Below are positions 1 through 5,909 of a stretch of DNA of 8,731 nucleotides, piece after piece; the stretch's first letter is position 1; each line of letters begins with the position of its first letter. The notes under the pieces are model-generated. The model was not told the DNA's origin. It saw only the letters and a list, made by a program, of their open reading frames with translations, and made no database searches. This DNA comes from Hyphomicrobiales bacterium (lineage in GTDB: Bacteria > Pseudomonadota > Alphaproteobacteria > Rhizobiales > Xanthobacteraceae). The stretch lies in contig JACQDO010000463.1 of assembly GCA_016201085.1 (NCBI GenBank), positions 1 to 8,731 on the forward strand, written 5' to 3'. A program made the position numbers and the translations under genes.

Positions 1-645
1 GGCCTCGACATCGCCGCCATCCGCAAGGGCGCCGCTGTCGCGCTGGCGCCGGTGCTGGCGAAAAAACCCGCGGCGCAGGTGCCGGCAGCAGCCGGCGCCG
101 CATTGGCGGTGTCGCTGGCGGAGAGCAAAGGCAAAAGCATCAGCGTGCTGATGGCCTATGCCGACCGGCTGGAACGTTTCACGCGCTGGTATGTGCAGCT
201 GTGGGCCGAGAGTCTCGGCAAGAACGGCAAGGGCACCACGCCGGTGGCGGCGCTTGGGCCGGTCGACCAGCACAGCCAGGTGCAGCTCTATCTCGGCGGA
301 CCGCGCGACAAATTATTCACTGTCGTCACCGTTGCCAGTGCCGGGCTTGGGCCGCGTATCGATCCTGAATTGGCCAAGCTCGCCGGCGAACCCGGCTTCG
401 GCGGCAAAACCATCGGCGATCTGGCGGCAGCGGAAGGCCGCGCCACCGCCGAGACGCTCGCCAGGAACGGCTGCCCGGTGCGCACAATTCATCTGGCCCG
501 TCTCGACGAGACCAGCCTCGGCGAACTGCTGATGCATTTCATGCTGGAGACCATCGTCGCCGCGCATCTCCTGGGCGTCGACGCCTTCGACCAGCCGGCG
601 GTGGAAGAGGGCAAGGTGCTGGCGAAGAAGTATCTTCTCTCTTAG
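1..645 (+). CDS. pgi: Glucose-6-phosphate isomerase, C-terminal part (5' end outside window)
   Basis: The reading frame is open from base 1 and ends at TAG 643-645, giving the last 214 residues of a cytosolic enzyme that interconverts glucose-6-phosphate and fructose-6-phosphate. Recognisable family segments are the DQHSQVQLYLGGPRDK stretch, whose His (fragment residue 91) matches the conserved QHS histidine of the sugar-opening step. Near the C-terminus is the second PGI signature, FDQPAVEEGK, whose Lys (residue 205) is the conserved active-site lysine. The usual Gly of the QxGVE signature is Ala here. GTG at 52 is only an internal codon, since the frame continues upstream without a break. 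The stop codon touches the first base of a palindromic repeat that separates pgi from arfB. The family call rests on motif recognition and is secure; the N-terminal half cannot be judged. Confidence 0.95.
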   Translation, partial: GLDIAAIRKGAAVALAPVLAKKPAAQVPAAAGAALAVSLAESKGKSISVLMAYADRLERFTRWYVQLWAESLGKNGKGTTPVAALGPVDQHSQVQLYLGGPRDKLFTVVTVASAGLGPRIDPELAKLAGEPGFGGKTIGDLAAAEGRATAETLARNGCPVRTIHLARLDETSLGELLMHFMLETIVAAHLLGVDAFDQPAVEEGKVLAKKYLLS

Positions 646-783
646 TCATTCCGGCCGAGCGCGCAGCGCGAGAGCCGGAATCCATATGCCGCAGCGAAAA
701 GATGTGGCACGGCTATCGTTTTATCGATGATTCTGGGATTATGGATTCCGGGTTCGCGCGCAATGCGCGCGCCCCGGAATGAC
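645..783. repeat. Pair of inverted REP-like palindromes (BIME-like) between pgi and arfB
   Basis: Two related palindromic units face each other. Unit one, 645-686, starts GTCATTCCGG and ends CCGGAATCCATA. Unit two, 740-783, starts TATGGATTCCGG and ends CCCCGGAATGAC. Each unit folds on itself with GCGCGC-rich inner arms, and the two are near reverse complements across a spacer of about 53 bp. The first unit begins at the last base of the pgi stop codon and the second ends 5 bp before the expected arfB ATG at 789. The GTCATTCCGGGGCGC form recurs at 8124-8138. Such units are common in Bradyrhizobium-type genomes. A role in transcript ends or mRNA stability is inferred from the hairpins alone. 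Confidence 0.8.
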
Positions 784-1218
784 AGCAAATGCACCGCGTC
801 ACCGACACCATCGCGATCGACGATCGACGACTCCGAATTGTCGGAGACGTTCGTGCGCGCCTCCGGGCCGGGCGGGCAGAACGTCAACAAAGTATCGTCG
901 GCGGTGCAGTTGCGCTTCGACGTGCGGCGCTCGCCCGCGCTGCCCAACGACGTGGCGGTGCGGCTGATGCGGCTGGCCGGCAAACGGCTCACCAAGGAAG
1001 GCGTCATCGTCATTATCGCGCAGCAGCATCGCGACCAGACGCGCAACCGGGCGGACGCGCGCGAGCGGCTGTTCGAATTAATTCGTCAGGCCGCCGTGCG
1101 GCCGGTGCCGCGCCGCGCCACCAAGGTGCCCAAGGCGCAGAAGCGCAAGCGCATCGAGGGCAAAAAGCACCGCGGCCACATCAAAAGCCTGCGCAGCGGC
1201 CGCCCCGGGCTTGAATAA
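727..1218 (+). CDS. arfB: Alternative ribosome-rescue factor ArfB (YaeJ-type peptidyl-tRNA hydrolase), N-terminus apparently frameshifted
   Basis: The frame open from 727 to TGA 1216-1218 carries the release-factor catalytic loop GPGGQNVNK (GGQ at 871-879). A C-terminal basic tail rich in Lys and Arg follows, of the kind that enters the mRNA channel of stalled ribosomes. ArfB hydrolyses peptidyl-tRNA on non-stop ribosomes. The natural start is probably ATG 789, which reads MHRVTDTIAIDD in another frame. Removing one copy of a 7-bp tandem duplication (816-829) fuses this exactly to SELSETFVRA. The repaired protein would be 140 residues with GGQ at 26-28, matching E. coli ArfB in both. As written, the catalytic frame has only an upstream ATG at 727, lying in a palindromic repeat with no clear ribosome binding site, plus non-ATG codons such as TTG 838 and GTG 853. 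The gene may be inactive, poorly started, or carry a sequencing error. Confidence 0.85.
   Translation: MILGLWIPGSRAMRAPRNDSKCTASPTPSRSTIDDSELSETFVRASGPGGQNVNKVSSAVQLRFDVRRSPALPNDVAVRLMRLAGKRLTKEGVIVIIAQQHRDQTRNRADARERLFELIRQAAVRPVPRRATKVPKAQKRKRIEGKKHRGHIKSLRSGRPGLE
816..829 (+). repeat. 7-bp perfect tandem duplication inside arfB
   Basis: ATCGACG occurs at 816-822 and again at 823-829. From ATG 789 the first copy is read ATC-GAC-G and the second shifts the frame, so the downstream GGQ domain falls in a different frame. Deleting one copy gives ATC-GAC-GAC-TCC (Ile-Asp-Asp-Ser), the expected continuation. Seven is not a multiple of three, so copy-number change here would switch the gene on or off. 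Whether it varies in nature is unknown. Confidence 0.85.
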
Positions 1219-1296
1219 CGGGGGTAGCGCGGGGCTTTGCCTCGCAGCGGCCCAGCTTACAGCGCTAAACTCCCGACAACCGAATCGCCGCTTTTT

Positions 1297-1343
1297 CCCT
1301 CTCCCCGCCCGCGCGGAGAGGTGAAGAAGGCGGCGGGGAGAGG
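1297..1343. repeat. CCTCTCCCC/GGGGAGAGG inverted repeat upstream of mutL
   Basis: CCTCTCCCCGCC (1298-1309) is perfectly complementary to GGCGGGGAGAGG (1332-1343), a 12-bp stem with a 22-nt loop. The same left arm can instead pair with GGAGAGG at 1315-1321 in a shorter 7-bp stem, so two exclusive folds are possible. The arms belong to the same repeat type as the element at 7296-7404. The right arm overlaps the mutL Shine-Dalgarno. An in-frame 40-codon extension of mutL (ATG 1237) would translate straight through this repeat, which argues against that start. Confidence 0.75.
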
Positions 1344-1346
1344 TGA
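1339..1346 (+). promoter_or_regulatory. mutL Shine-Dalgarno within a repeat arm
   Basis: AGAGGTGA lies 10 nt before ATG 1357 and contains AGGTGA, a strong match to the anti-Shine-Dalgarno. It decides the mutL start at 1357. Its first half (AGAGG) is paired in the predicted 12-bp stem 1298-1309/1332-1343, so folding could limit ribosome access. Confidence 0.6.
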
Positions 1347-1356
1347 AAGAGAGAAG

Positions 1357-3156
1357 ATGCCCGTCCGCCAACTGTCCGAGGCCACCGTCAACCGCATCGC
1401 CGCCGGCGAAGTGGTCGAGCGACCGGCGAGCGTGGTCAAGGAGCTGGTGGAAAACGCGCTCGATGCGGGCGCCCGCCGCATCGACGTGCTGACCGACGGC
1501 GGCGGCCGCCGGCTGATCCGCGTCACCGACGACGGCGAGGGCATGACGCGCGCCGATCTGGCGCTCAGCGTCGAGCGCCACGCCACCTCCAAGCTCGCAG
1601 GCGACGATCTGCTGGCGATTTCCACGCTCGGCTTCCGCGGCGAGGCGCTGCCCTCGATCGGCGCGGTGGCGCGGCTCACCATCACCACGCGGCATAAATC
1701 CGAGCCGCATGCCTGGAGCATCACCGTCGATGCCGGCGACAAAGCGCAAGTGAAGCCGGCCGCGCTCGGGCAGGGCACCACGGTCGAGGTACGCGACCTG
1801 TTCTACGCCACGCCAGCGCGGCTGAAATTCCTCAAGACCGACCGCAGCGAAGCCGAAGCCGTGCGCGAGGTGGTGCGGCGGCTCGCTATGAGCCGGCCGG
1901 ACGTCACCTTCACGCTCGCCGGCGAAGAGCGCTTAGCCGTGACCTGGGCGGCGGCGAGCGACGAACTCGCCCGGCTCGGCGACGTGCTGGGCGCCGACTT
2001 CCGCGCCAATGCCATGGCCATCGACGCCGAGCGCGAGGGCGTCCGGCTGCAGGGCTTCGCCGGTCTGCCGACGCTGTCGCGCGCCAACACGCTCGGGCAA
2101 TATCTGTTCGTCAACGGCCGGCCGGTGCGCGACAAGGTGCTGGTCGGCGCGGTGCGCGGCGCCTACGCCGATTACCTGCCGCGCGACCGGCATCCGCTGC
2201 TGGCTTTGTTCGTCACGCTCGACGCGCGCGAGGTCGACGTCAACGTGCACCCCGCGAAAACCGAGGTGCGCTTCCGCGACGGCGGCCTGGTGCGCGGACT
2301 GATCGTGCGCGCGCTGAACGAGGCGCTGGCGCGCGAAGGCCAGCGTGCGGCCTCGACCGGCGGCGGCGCCACCATCGCGGCGTTTCGCCCGGTTACGACG
2401 GCGCGGCGCGGCGGCTACGACTGGCGGCGCTCGCCGTCGCGACCGCCCAGCTTTGCGCCCGCGCGCGGCGGCGCCGCGCTCGGCTTTGCCGAAGCGACGC
2501 AGGCCGCATTTGATACCGGCGCGCCTGCCGCCGATGCGCGTATCGAGAGCTTCGAGCCTGAGCCTGCGCTGATCGAGCGGCCGCTCGGCGCCGCCCGCGC
2601 GCAACTGCACGAGACCTACATCGTCTCGCAGACGCGCGACGGGCTGGTGATCGTCGACCAGCACGCCGCGCATGAGCGCATCGTCTACGAACGCATGAAG
2701 GCGGCGATCGCGGCCGCCGGCGTGGCGCGCCAGATCCTGCTGATCCCGGAAATCGTCGAGCTCGATGAAGCCGATGCCGCGCGGCTGGTGGTGCGTGCGG
2801 ACGAGCTGGCGCGTTTCGGCCTCGCCATCGAGCCGTTCGGGCCGGGTGCTGTCGCCGTGCGCGAGACGCCGTCGATGCTGGGCGAGATCGATGTGCAGGG
2901 CCTGCTGCGCGATCTCGCCGAGCACATGGCGGAATGGGACGACGAGCTGCCGCTCGAGCGCCGGCTGCTGCACGTCTCCGCCACCATGGCCTGCCACGGC
3001 TCGGTGCGCGCTGGGCGACGGCTCAAGCCGGAAGAAATGAATGCGCTCTTACGCGAGATGGAAGCTGTGCCTAATTCCGGCCAGTGCAATCACGGCCGGC
3101 CGACTTATGTCGAGCTGAAGCTGACGGATATCGAGAGGTTGTTTGGGCGGCGGTAA
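1357..3156 (+). CDS. mutL: DNA mismatch repair protein MutL (endonuclease type)
   Basis: This 599-residue protein couples MutS mismatch recognition to strand removal. The N-terminal GHKL ATPase has E29 and N33 in [13 protein letters not shown]58 in DDGEGM, RHATSKL (74-80) and the GFRGEAL lid motif (92-98), with spacing as in E. coli MutL. The transducer region contains NGRPVRD and the [14 protein letters not shown] block. A Pro/Ala/Arg-rich linker then leads to the C-terminal domain. That domain holds the metal-dependent nicking motif DQHA-x2-E-x4-E (434-445), ACHGS (Cys546), CNHGRP (577-582) and a terminal LFGRR. These mark an endonuclease MutL, as expected for bacteria lacking MutH. Start 1357 is chosen because [23 protein letters not shown] is the canonical N-terminus and AGAGGTGA precedes it. 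No break or missing catalytic residue is seen. Confidence 0.97.
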   Translation: MPVRQLSEATVNRIAAGEVVERPASVVKELVENALDAGARRIDVLTDGGGRRLIRVTDDGEGMTRADLALSVERHATSKLAGDDLLAISTLGFRGEALPSIGAVARLTITTRHKSEPHAWSITVDAGDKAQVKPAALGQGTTVEVRDLFYATPARLKFLKTDRSEAEAVREVVRRLAMSRPDVTFTLAGEERLAVTWAAASDELARLGDVLGADFRANAMAIDAEREGVRLQGFAGLPTLSRANTLGQYLFVNGRPVRDKVLVGAVRGAYADYLPRDRHPLLALFVTLDAREVDVNVHPAKTEVRFRDGGLVRGLIVRALNEALAREGQRAASTGGGATIAAFRPVTTARRGGYDWRRSPSRPPSFAPARGGAALGFAEATQAAFDTGAPAADARIESFEPEPALIERPLGAARAQLHETYIVSQTRDGLVIVDQHAAHERIVYERMKAAIAAAGVARQILLIPEIVELDEADAARLVVRADELARFGLAIEPFGPGAVAVRETPSMLGEIDVQGLLRDLAEHMAEWDDELPLERRLLHVSATMACHGSVRAGRRLKPEEMNALLREMEAVPNSGQCNHGRPTYVELKLTDIERLFGRR

Positions 3157-3371
3157 CCTGTGGTGCGGTGTCACGGACGAAAAGCGAAATCGTGACGCGG
3201 ATGCACCCCTAATGTCCGCTTTCAACGTACAGGCTCAACCGGTGCCTATGTTGGTGACCGCGTGCCTGTCAGCAAAATATTAACGGATATTGAATTAATG
3301 TGGCCTAGACCGAGGTCCGATGTCGTGTTGCGCTTTTCGTAAAGCGGCACCAAGGACAGAGAGAAAAATAA

Positions 3372-3626
3372 ATGAAGAGAGTATTCACAACACGAAGCCA
3401 CATGCCCCAGAAAGGCAAAACCTTTTTTGGTCATTGGCGCGCGACCCATCATATCTTCACCAAAGAACACGAGCATGAACTGATAAACATTCTCTTGTTT
3501 ATCGCCGCGCCGTTTGTTGGTCTTCTTTACCTCATTGCTTTTCCCATCGCAGGCGCAGCAACGCTGTTGTGGCTAACAGGCAAAACAGCAGCGAATGCTT
3601 TCAAGATACAGCCGATTAAGAGCTAA
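3372..3626 (+). CDS. Small hypothetical membrane protein, unknown function
   Basis: This 84-residue ORF was not recognised. Residues 1-35 are basic and His-rich (HMPQKGK, HWRATHH, KEHEHE). Residues about 38-68 form one long hydrophobic stretch (LLFIAAPFVGLLYLIAF, then AGAATLLWL), enough for one long or two short membrane spans, and a short basic tail follows. AAGGA at 3352-3356 is rather far (15 nt) from ATG 3372; a purine run, AGAGAGAAAAA, lies closer. The DNA is just under half G+C by rough count, far below its neighbours. The upstream gap 3157-3371 shows a weak promoter-like pair (TTGGTG 3251-3256, AAATAT 3275-3280, 18-nt spacer) and a 6-bp hairpin, CGCTTT/AAAGCG (3331-3346). Base composition and isolation between core genes suggest acquisition or a species-restricted gene. 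It could also be non-coding. Confidence 0.5.
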   Translation: MKRVFTTRSHMPQKGKTFFGHWRATHHIFTKEHEHELINILLFIAAPFVGLLYLIAFPIAGAATLLWLTGKTAANAFKIQPIKS

Positions 3627-3652
3627 CTAGAATAAGCTCAGAATTGTTACTT

Positions 3653-3709
3653 GGCGGATGTCGACGAGGTACCACCGAATGTCCGCCGTCCGGGGGCAAT
3701 GCGAACATT
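3653..3709. repeat. Degenerate inverted repeats downstream of the small membrane-protein ORF
   Basis: GGCGGA (3653-3658) pairs with TCCGCC (3682-3687), and AATGTCCGC (3678-3686) pairs with GCGAACATT (3701-3709) with one mismatch over a 14-nt loop. The two folds share bases and so exclude each other. A related AATGTCCGC lies at 3211-3219 on the other side of the small ORF. AATGTCCGC...GCGGACATT repeats are frequent in this bacterial group, so these may be decayed copies. There is no T-run, so a factor-independent terminator is not supported. Confidence 0.35.
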
Positions 3710-3751
3710 GGCTAACCGTTGCTCACCAGCCTCAATTTGTGACTACACGCT

Positions 3752-4306
3752 CTAAGACGCCCGTAAAAATATCAGCTCCGTATCGTCGTACTTCCGCCGC
3801 TCCAATTCCTGAAATCCTTCCGGCGCTTTGAAGCCGGCATCGGCCGCTTCCTCGACCACCACCAGCGCTTGCCGCGCAAGCCAGCCGCCGTCGCGCGCGG
3901 CGGCCAGCGCCTGCTCGGCCAGGCCCTTGCCATAGGGCGGATCGAGAAAGGCGAGCGTGAACGGCTCGAGCGGCGCCACCGGTCCCAGTTTCGTGGCGTC
4001 ACGCCGGAAGATGCGGGTGACACCGCCGAGGCCAAGCGACTCGGTGTTGTCGCGCAACAGCGCGCGCGCCTGCACGCCGTCGTCGACGAATAGCGCGAAG
4101 GCCGCGCCGCGCGAGGTCGCCTCGATGCCGAGCGCGCCGGTGCCGGCGAACAGGTCGAGCACGCGCGCGCCGGTGACCGGATCGCCGTAGGCATGCGCCA
4201 GGATATTGAACAGCGACTCGCGCAGCCGGTCGGCGGTCGGCCGCAAGCCATCCGATTTCGGCCCGGCGATCGGGCGCGAGCGCAGGCGTCCACCCACGAC
4301 CCTCAT
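3752..4306 (-). CDS. rsmD: 16S rRNA (guanine(966)-N2)-methyltransferase RsmD
   Basis: This 184-residue SAM-dependent enzyme methylates N2 of G966 in 16S rRNA of the 30S subunit. The conserved N-terminal RPTADRLRESLFNIL block lies at 22-36. SAM-binding motif I, LDLFAGTGALGIEA, is at 50-63, and the catalytic motif IV DPPYGKG is at 122-128. Length matches the family. The start ATG (4304-4306) is preceded on the minus strand by AAAAGGAAAA with a spacer of about 7 nt, a good site that fixes the start. It lies 55 bp downstream of rluB in the same direction, so the two rRNA-modification genes may be co-transcribed, with a palindromic repeat between them that could separate their expression. The stop is TAG at 3754-3752, and no terminator hairpin with a T-run follows it. 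Confidence 0.95.
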   Translation of the reverse strand: MRVVGGRLRSRPIAGPKSDGLRPTADRLRESLFNILAHAYGDPVTGARVLDLFAGTGALGIEATSRGAAFALFVDDGVQARALLRDNTESLGLGGVTRIFRRDATKLGPVAPLEPFTLAFLDPPYGKGLAEQALAAARDGGWLARQALVVVEEAADAGFKAPEGFQELERRKYDDTELIFLRAS

Positions 4307-4320
4307 TACATTTTCCTTTT

Positions 4321-4369
4321 GCGCATGATCTTATCCGAAAACCGGTTCCCACTTTTCGGGATCATGCGC
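4321..4369. repeat. Rhizobiales palindromic element between rluB and rsmD
   Basis: GCGCATGATC (4321-4330) is the exact reverse complement of GATCATGCGC (4360-4369). Inside, CCGAAAA (4335-4341) pairs with TTTTCGG (4353-4359) around an 11-nt loop, and four unpaired bases (TTAT) bulge on one side. This is a very common intergenic palindrome of Rhizobiales, recognised from memory. Its right edge runs into the coding end of rluB and supplies its TGA (4364-4362). Confidence 0.85.
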
Positions 4370-5339
4370 GTGGCCTCGACGGACGCGGGCCGCCGCTACG
4401 GTCGCGGCGTTTTTGATTTCGCTTTTTGAAATTGCGCGTGCTGCTGGATTCTTTTTTATCGTCGCGGCCGCGCTTTGTTGGCGTTCTGTCCTCGTGAGGC
4501 TCGCGTACGATTGGCGCCCGCACCTCAGGCTGACGGCGTGGGACCTTCACTTCATGATCGATCAACGGTGCTTCAAAATCGCAGCCGGCCTCGGCCACGG
4601 TCTTCTCGCCGAGCTCGCTACGCAGTGCCGCCGTCTCGACTTCCTTCACCGCGCCGTCAGCGAGCTCGCCCAGCGCGAACGGCCCGTACGACACGCGGAT
4701 CAGCCGGTTGACGCGCAGCCCGAGCGTCTCCAGAACTTTCCGCACTTCGCGGTTCTTGCCCTCGCGGATGGCAAAGGTCAGCCAGACATTGGCGCCTTGT
4801 GTGCGGTCGAGCGTGGCCTCGACCGGACCGTAGCGCACGCCCTCCAGCGTGATGCCGGCGCGCAAGCCGTCGAGCTGCGGCTGCGTGACGCGGCCGTTGG
4901 CGCGCACGCGGTAGCGGCGCAGCCAGGCAGTGGCGGGCAGTTCCAGCACCCGCGCCAGCCCGCCGTCGTTGGTGAGCAGCAGCAGGCCCTCGGTGTTGAT
5001 ATCGAGCCGGCCGACGCTGATCAGCCGCGGCAGGTTCTTCGGCAGCGCGCGGAAAATTGTCGGCCGCCCCTGCGGGTCGGCATGGGTGGTCACCAGGCCG
5101 CGCGGCTTGTTGTAGAGGAACAGCCGCGTGCGTTCGGCCACCGGCAACGGGGTGCCGTCGACCGCGATGCGGTCGGCGGGCGTGACGTTGAGCGCCGGCG
5201 AGGCGATCACCTGGCCGTTGACCGAGACCCGGCCGGCGGCGATCCAGGCTTCCGCCTCGCGCCGCGAGGCAAGGCCAGCCCGCGCCATGACCTTGGCGAT
5301 GCGCTCGCCGGATTTGTCAGGGGTATTTTTTTCGGGCAT
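4362..5339 (-). CDS. rluB: 23S rRNA pseudouridine synthase, RluB/RsuA family, with basic C-terminal tail
   Basis: This 325-residue enzyme isomerises a uridine to pseudouridine, in 23S rRNA near U2605 if it is a true RluB. An S4 RNA-binding domain occupies about 11-60 (GERIAKVMARAGLASRREAE, then GRVSVNGQV). The synthase domain holds the catalytic motif GRLDINTEGLLLLTNDG with Asp113, followed by EGKNREVRKVLETLGLRVNR (193-212), typical of the RsuA/RluB group. Residues about 240-325 form a charged, low-complexity, Lys/Arg-rich tail that probably aids RNA binding; such tails are common in alphaproteobacterial members. The start at 5339 leaves only 11 bp to the divergent tadA start and has no obvious Shine-Dalgarno. 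The stop codon lies inside a palindromic repeat. RluB is preferred over RsuA/RluE because of length and S4 form; exact site specificity is inferred. Confidence 0.9.
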   Translation of the reverse strand: MPEKNTPDKSGERIAKVMARAGLASRREAEAWIAAGRVSVNGQVIASPALNVTPADRIAVDGTPLPVAERTRLFLYNKPRGLVTTHADPQGRPTIFRALPKNLPRLISVGRLDINTEGLLLLTNDGGLARVLELPATAWLRRYRVRANGRVTQPQLDGLRAGITLEGVRYGPVEATLDRTQGANVWLTFAIREGKNREVRKVLETLGLRVNRLIRVSYGPFALGELADGAVKEVETAALRSELGEKTVAEAGCDFEAPLIDHEVKVPRRQPEVRAPIVREPHEDRTPTKRGRDDKKESSSTRNFKKRNQKRRDRSGGPRPSRPRA

Positions 5340-5350
5340 GAGCAGGATTT

Positions 5351-5800
5351 ATGGCATCGCCCTCCTACATGCAAATGGCCCTGGAAGAGGCCCGCGCCGC
5401 GGCCGCGCGCGGCGAGGTGCCGGTCGGCTGCGTCATCGTGCGCCAAAACGACGTGGTGGCGCGCGCCGGCAATCGCACGCTCGCCGACAAAGACCCCACC
5501 GCGCATGCCGAGCTGCTGGCCATTCGCGCGGCGGCGGCTGCGCTCGGCTCGGAGCGGCTTACCGGTTGCGATCTCTATGTGACGCTGGAGCCCTGCGCCA
5601 TGTGCGCCACGGCGACGTCGTTCGCGCGCATCCGCCGGCTCTATTTCGGCGCCGCCGACCCGAAAGGCGGCGCGGTGGAGCACGGCGTGCGGTTTTTTGC
5701 CAGCCCCACCTGCCATCACCGGCCGGAGGTCTATGGCGGCATCGATGAGAGCGAGAGCGAAAATCTGCTGAAAGAGTTTTTCCAGGCGCGGCGTACATAA
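5351..5800 (+). CDS. tadA: tRNA-specific adenosine deaminase TadA
   Basis: This 149-residue zinc-dependent cytidine-deaminase-fold enzyme converts A34 to inosine in the anticodon of tRNA-Arg(ACG). The zinc and proton-shuttle motif HAE is at 52-54 and PCAMC at 81-85 gives the two zinc cysteines. GEVPVGCVIV (21-30) and the late HHRPEVYGG block (122-130) are typical TadA segments. In the second zinc motif Ala replaces the more usual Pro (PCPMC), and the following residues are ATAT rather than AGAI, modest deviations. AGGA at 5344-5347 is close to ATG 5351 and the N-terminus fits family length. It diverges from rluB with an 11-bp gap, so its promoter must overlap rluB coding sequence. A guanine deaminase or a riboflavin-type deaminase is less likely given the C-terminal motifs. 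Confidence 0.92.
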   Translation: MASPSYMQMALEEARAAAARGEVPVGCVIVRQNDVVARAGNRTLADKDPTAHAELLAIRAAAAALGSERLTGCDLYVTLEPCAMCATATSFARIRRLYFGAADPKGGAVEHGVRFFASPTCHHRPEVYGGIDESESENLLKEFFQARRT

Positions 5801-5802
5801 TT

Positions 5803-5890
5803 GTCATCACCGGGCTTGTCCCGGTGATCCCGCTTAGGCGGGCTCTTGTGCGTCACTAAGCGAGATGGCCGGGTCAAGCCCGGCCATGTC
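5803..5890. repeat. Three-hairpin BIME-like element after tadA
   Basis: Three perfect hairpins occur in a row. TCACCGGG/CCCGGTGA (5807-5814 and 5820-5827) has a 5-nt loop. CCCGC/GCGGG (5829-5833 and 5838-5842) has a 4-nt loop. ATGGCCGGG/CCCGGCCAT (5865-5873 and 5879-5887) has a 5-nt loop. The outer two are related in opposite orientation (GTCATCACCGGGCTTG against the reverse complement of CAAGCCCGGCCATGTC), so the element is a mosaic of facing repeat units. It starts 2 bp after the tadA stop and ends 20 bp before the stop of the convergent small ORF. It may act as a bidirectional transcript end, although there is no T-run. Confidence 0.8.
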
Positions 5891-5909
5891 AGAATAAGTA
5901 AGTCATTCG

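Noticed and set aside
816..829. Programmed ribosomal frameshift in arfB
   Set aside because: There is no slippery heptamer, no downstream stimulatory structure and no stop placed as in known sites. A plain duplication explains the frame change better.
789..1214. 141-codon plus-strand frame from ATG 789
   Set aside because: Only its first 12 codons look like ArfB; after the 7-bp duplication it reads the arfB domain in the wrong frame as Arg/Ala-rich sequence.
1237..1356. Upstream ATG giving a 40-residue N-terminal extension of MutL
   Set aside because: The extension translates the CCTCTCCCC repeat and resembles no MutL N-terminus. The canonical MutL start and Shine-Dalgarno are at 1357.
1078..1749. 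223-codon minus-strand ORF over arfB and mutL
   Set aside because: It is antisense to two clear genes and crosses the mutL leader repeat, with low-complexity composition.
1933..2997. 354-codon minus-strand ORF within mutL
   Set aside because: It is a shadow of mutL, rich in Arg, Ala and His with no recognisable domain.
3212..3283. 23-codon plus-strand ORF upstream of the small membrane-protein ORF
   Set aside because: It has no ribosome binding site and no recognisable composition, and it starts within an AATGTCCGC repeat fragment.
3246..3476. 76-codon minus-strand ORF overlapping the small membrane-protein ORF
   Set aside because: It has no good ribosome binding site and is less coherent than the plus-strand frame, though with no recognised homologue for either strand the choice is not certain.
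4413..5582. 389-codon plus-strand ORF across rluB
   Set aside because: It is antisense to rluB and enters tadA out of frame. It is long only because stops are rare in G+C-rich DNA.
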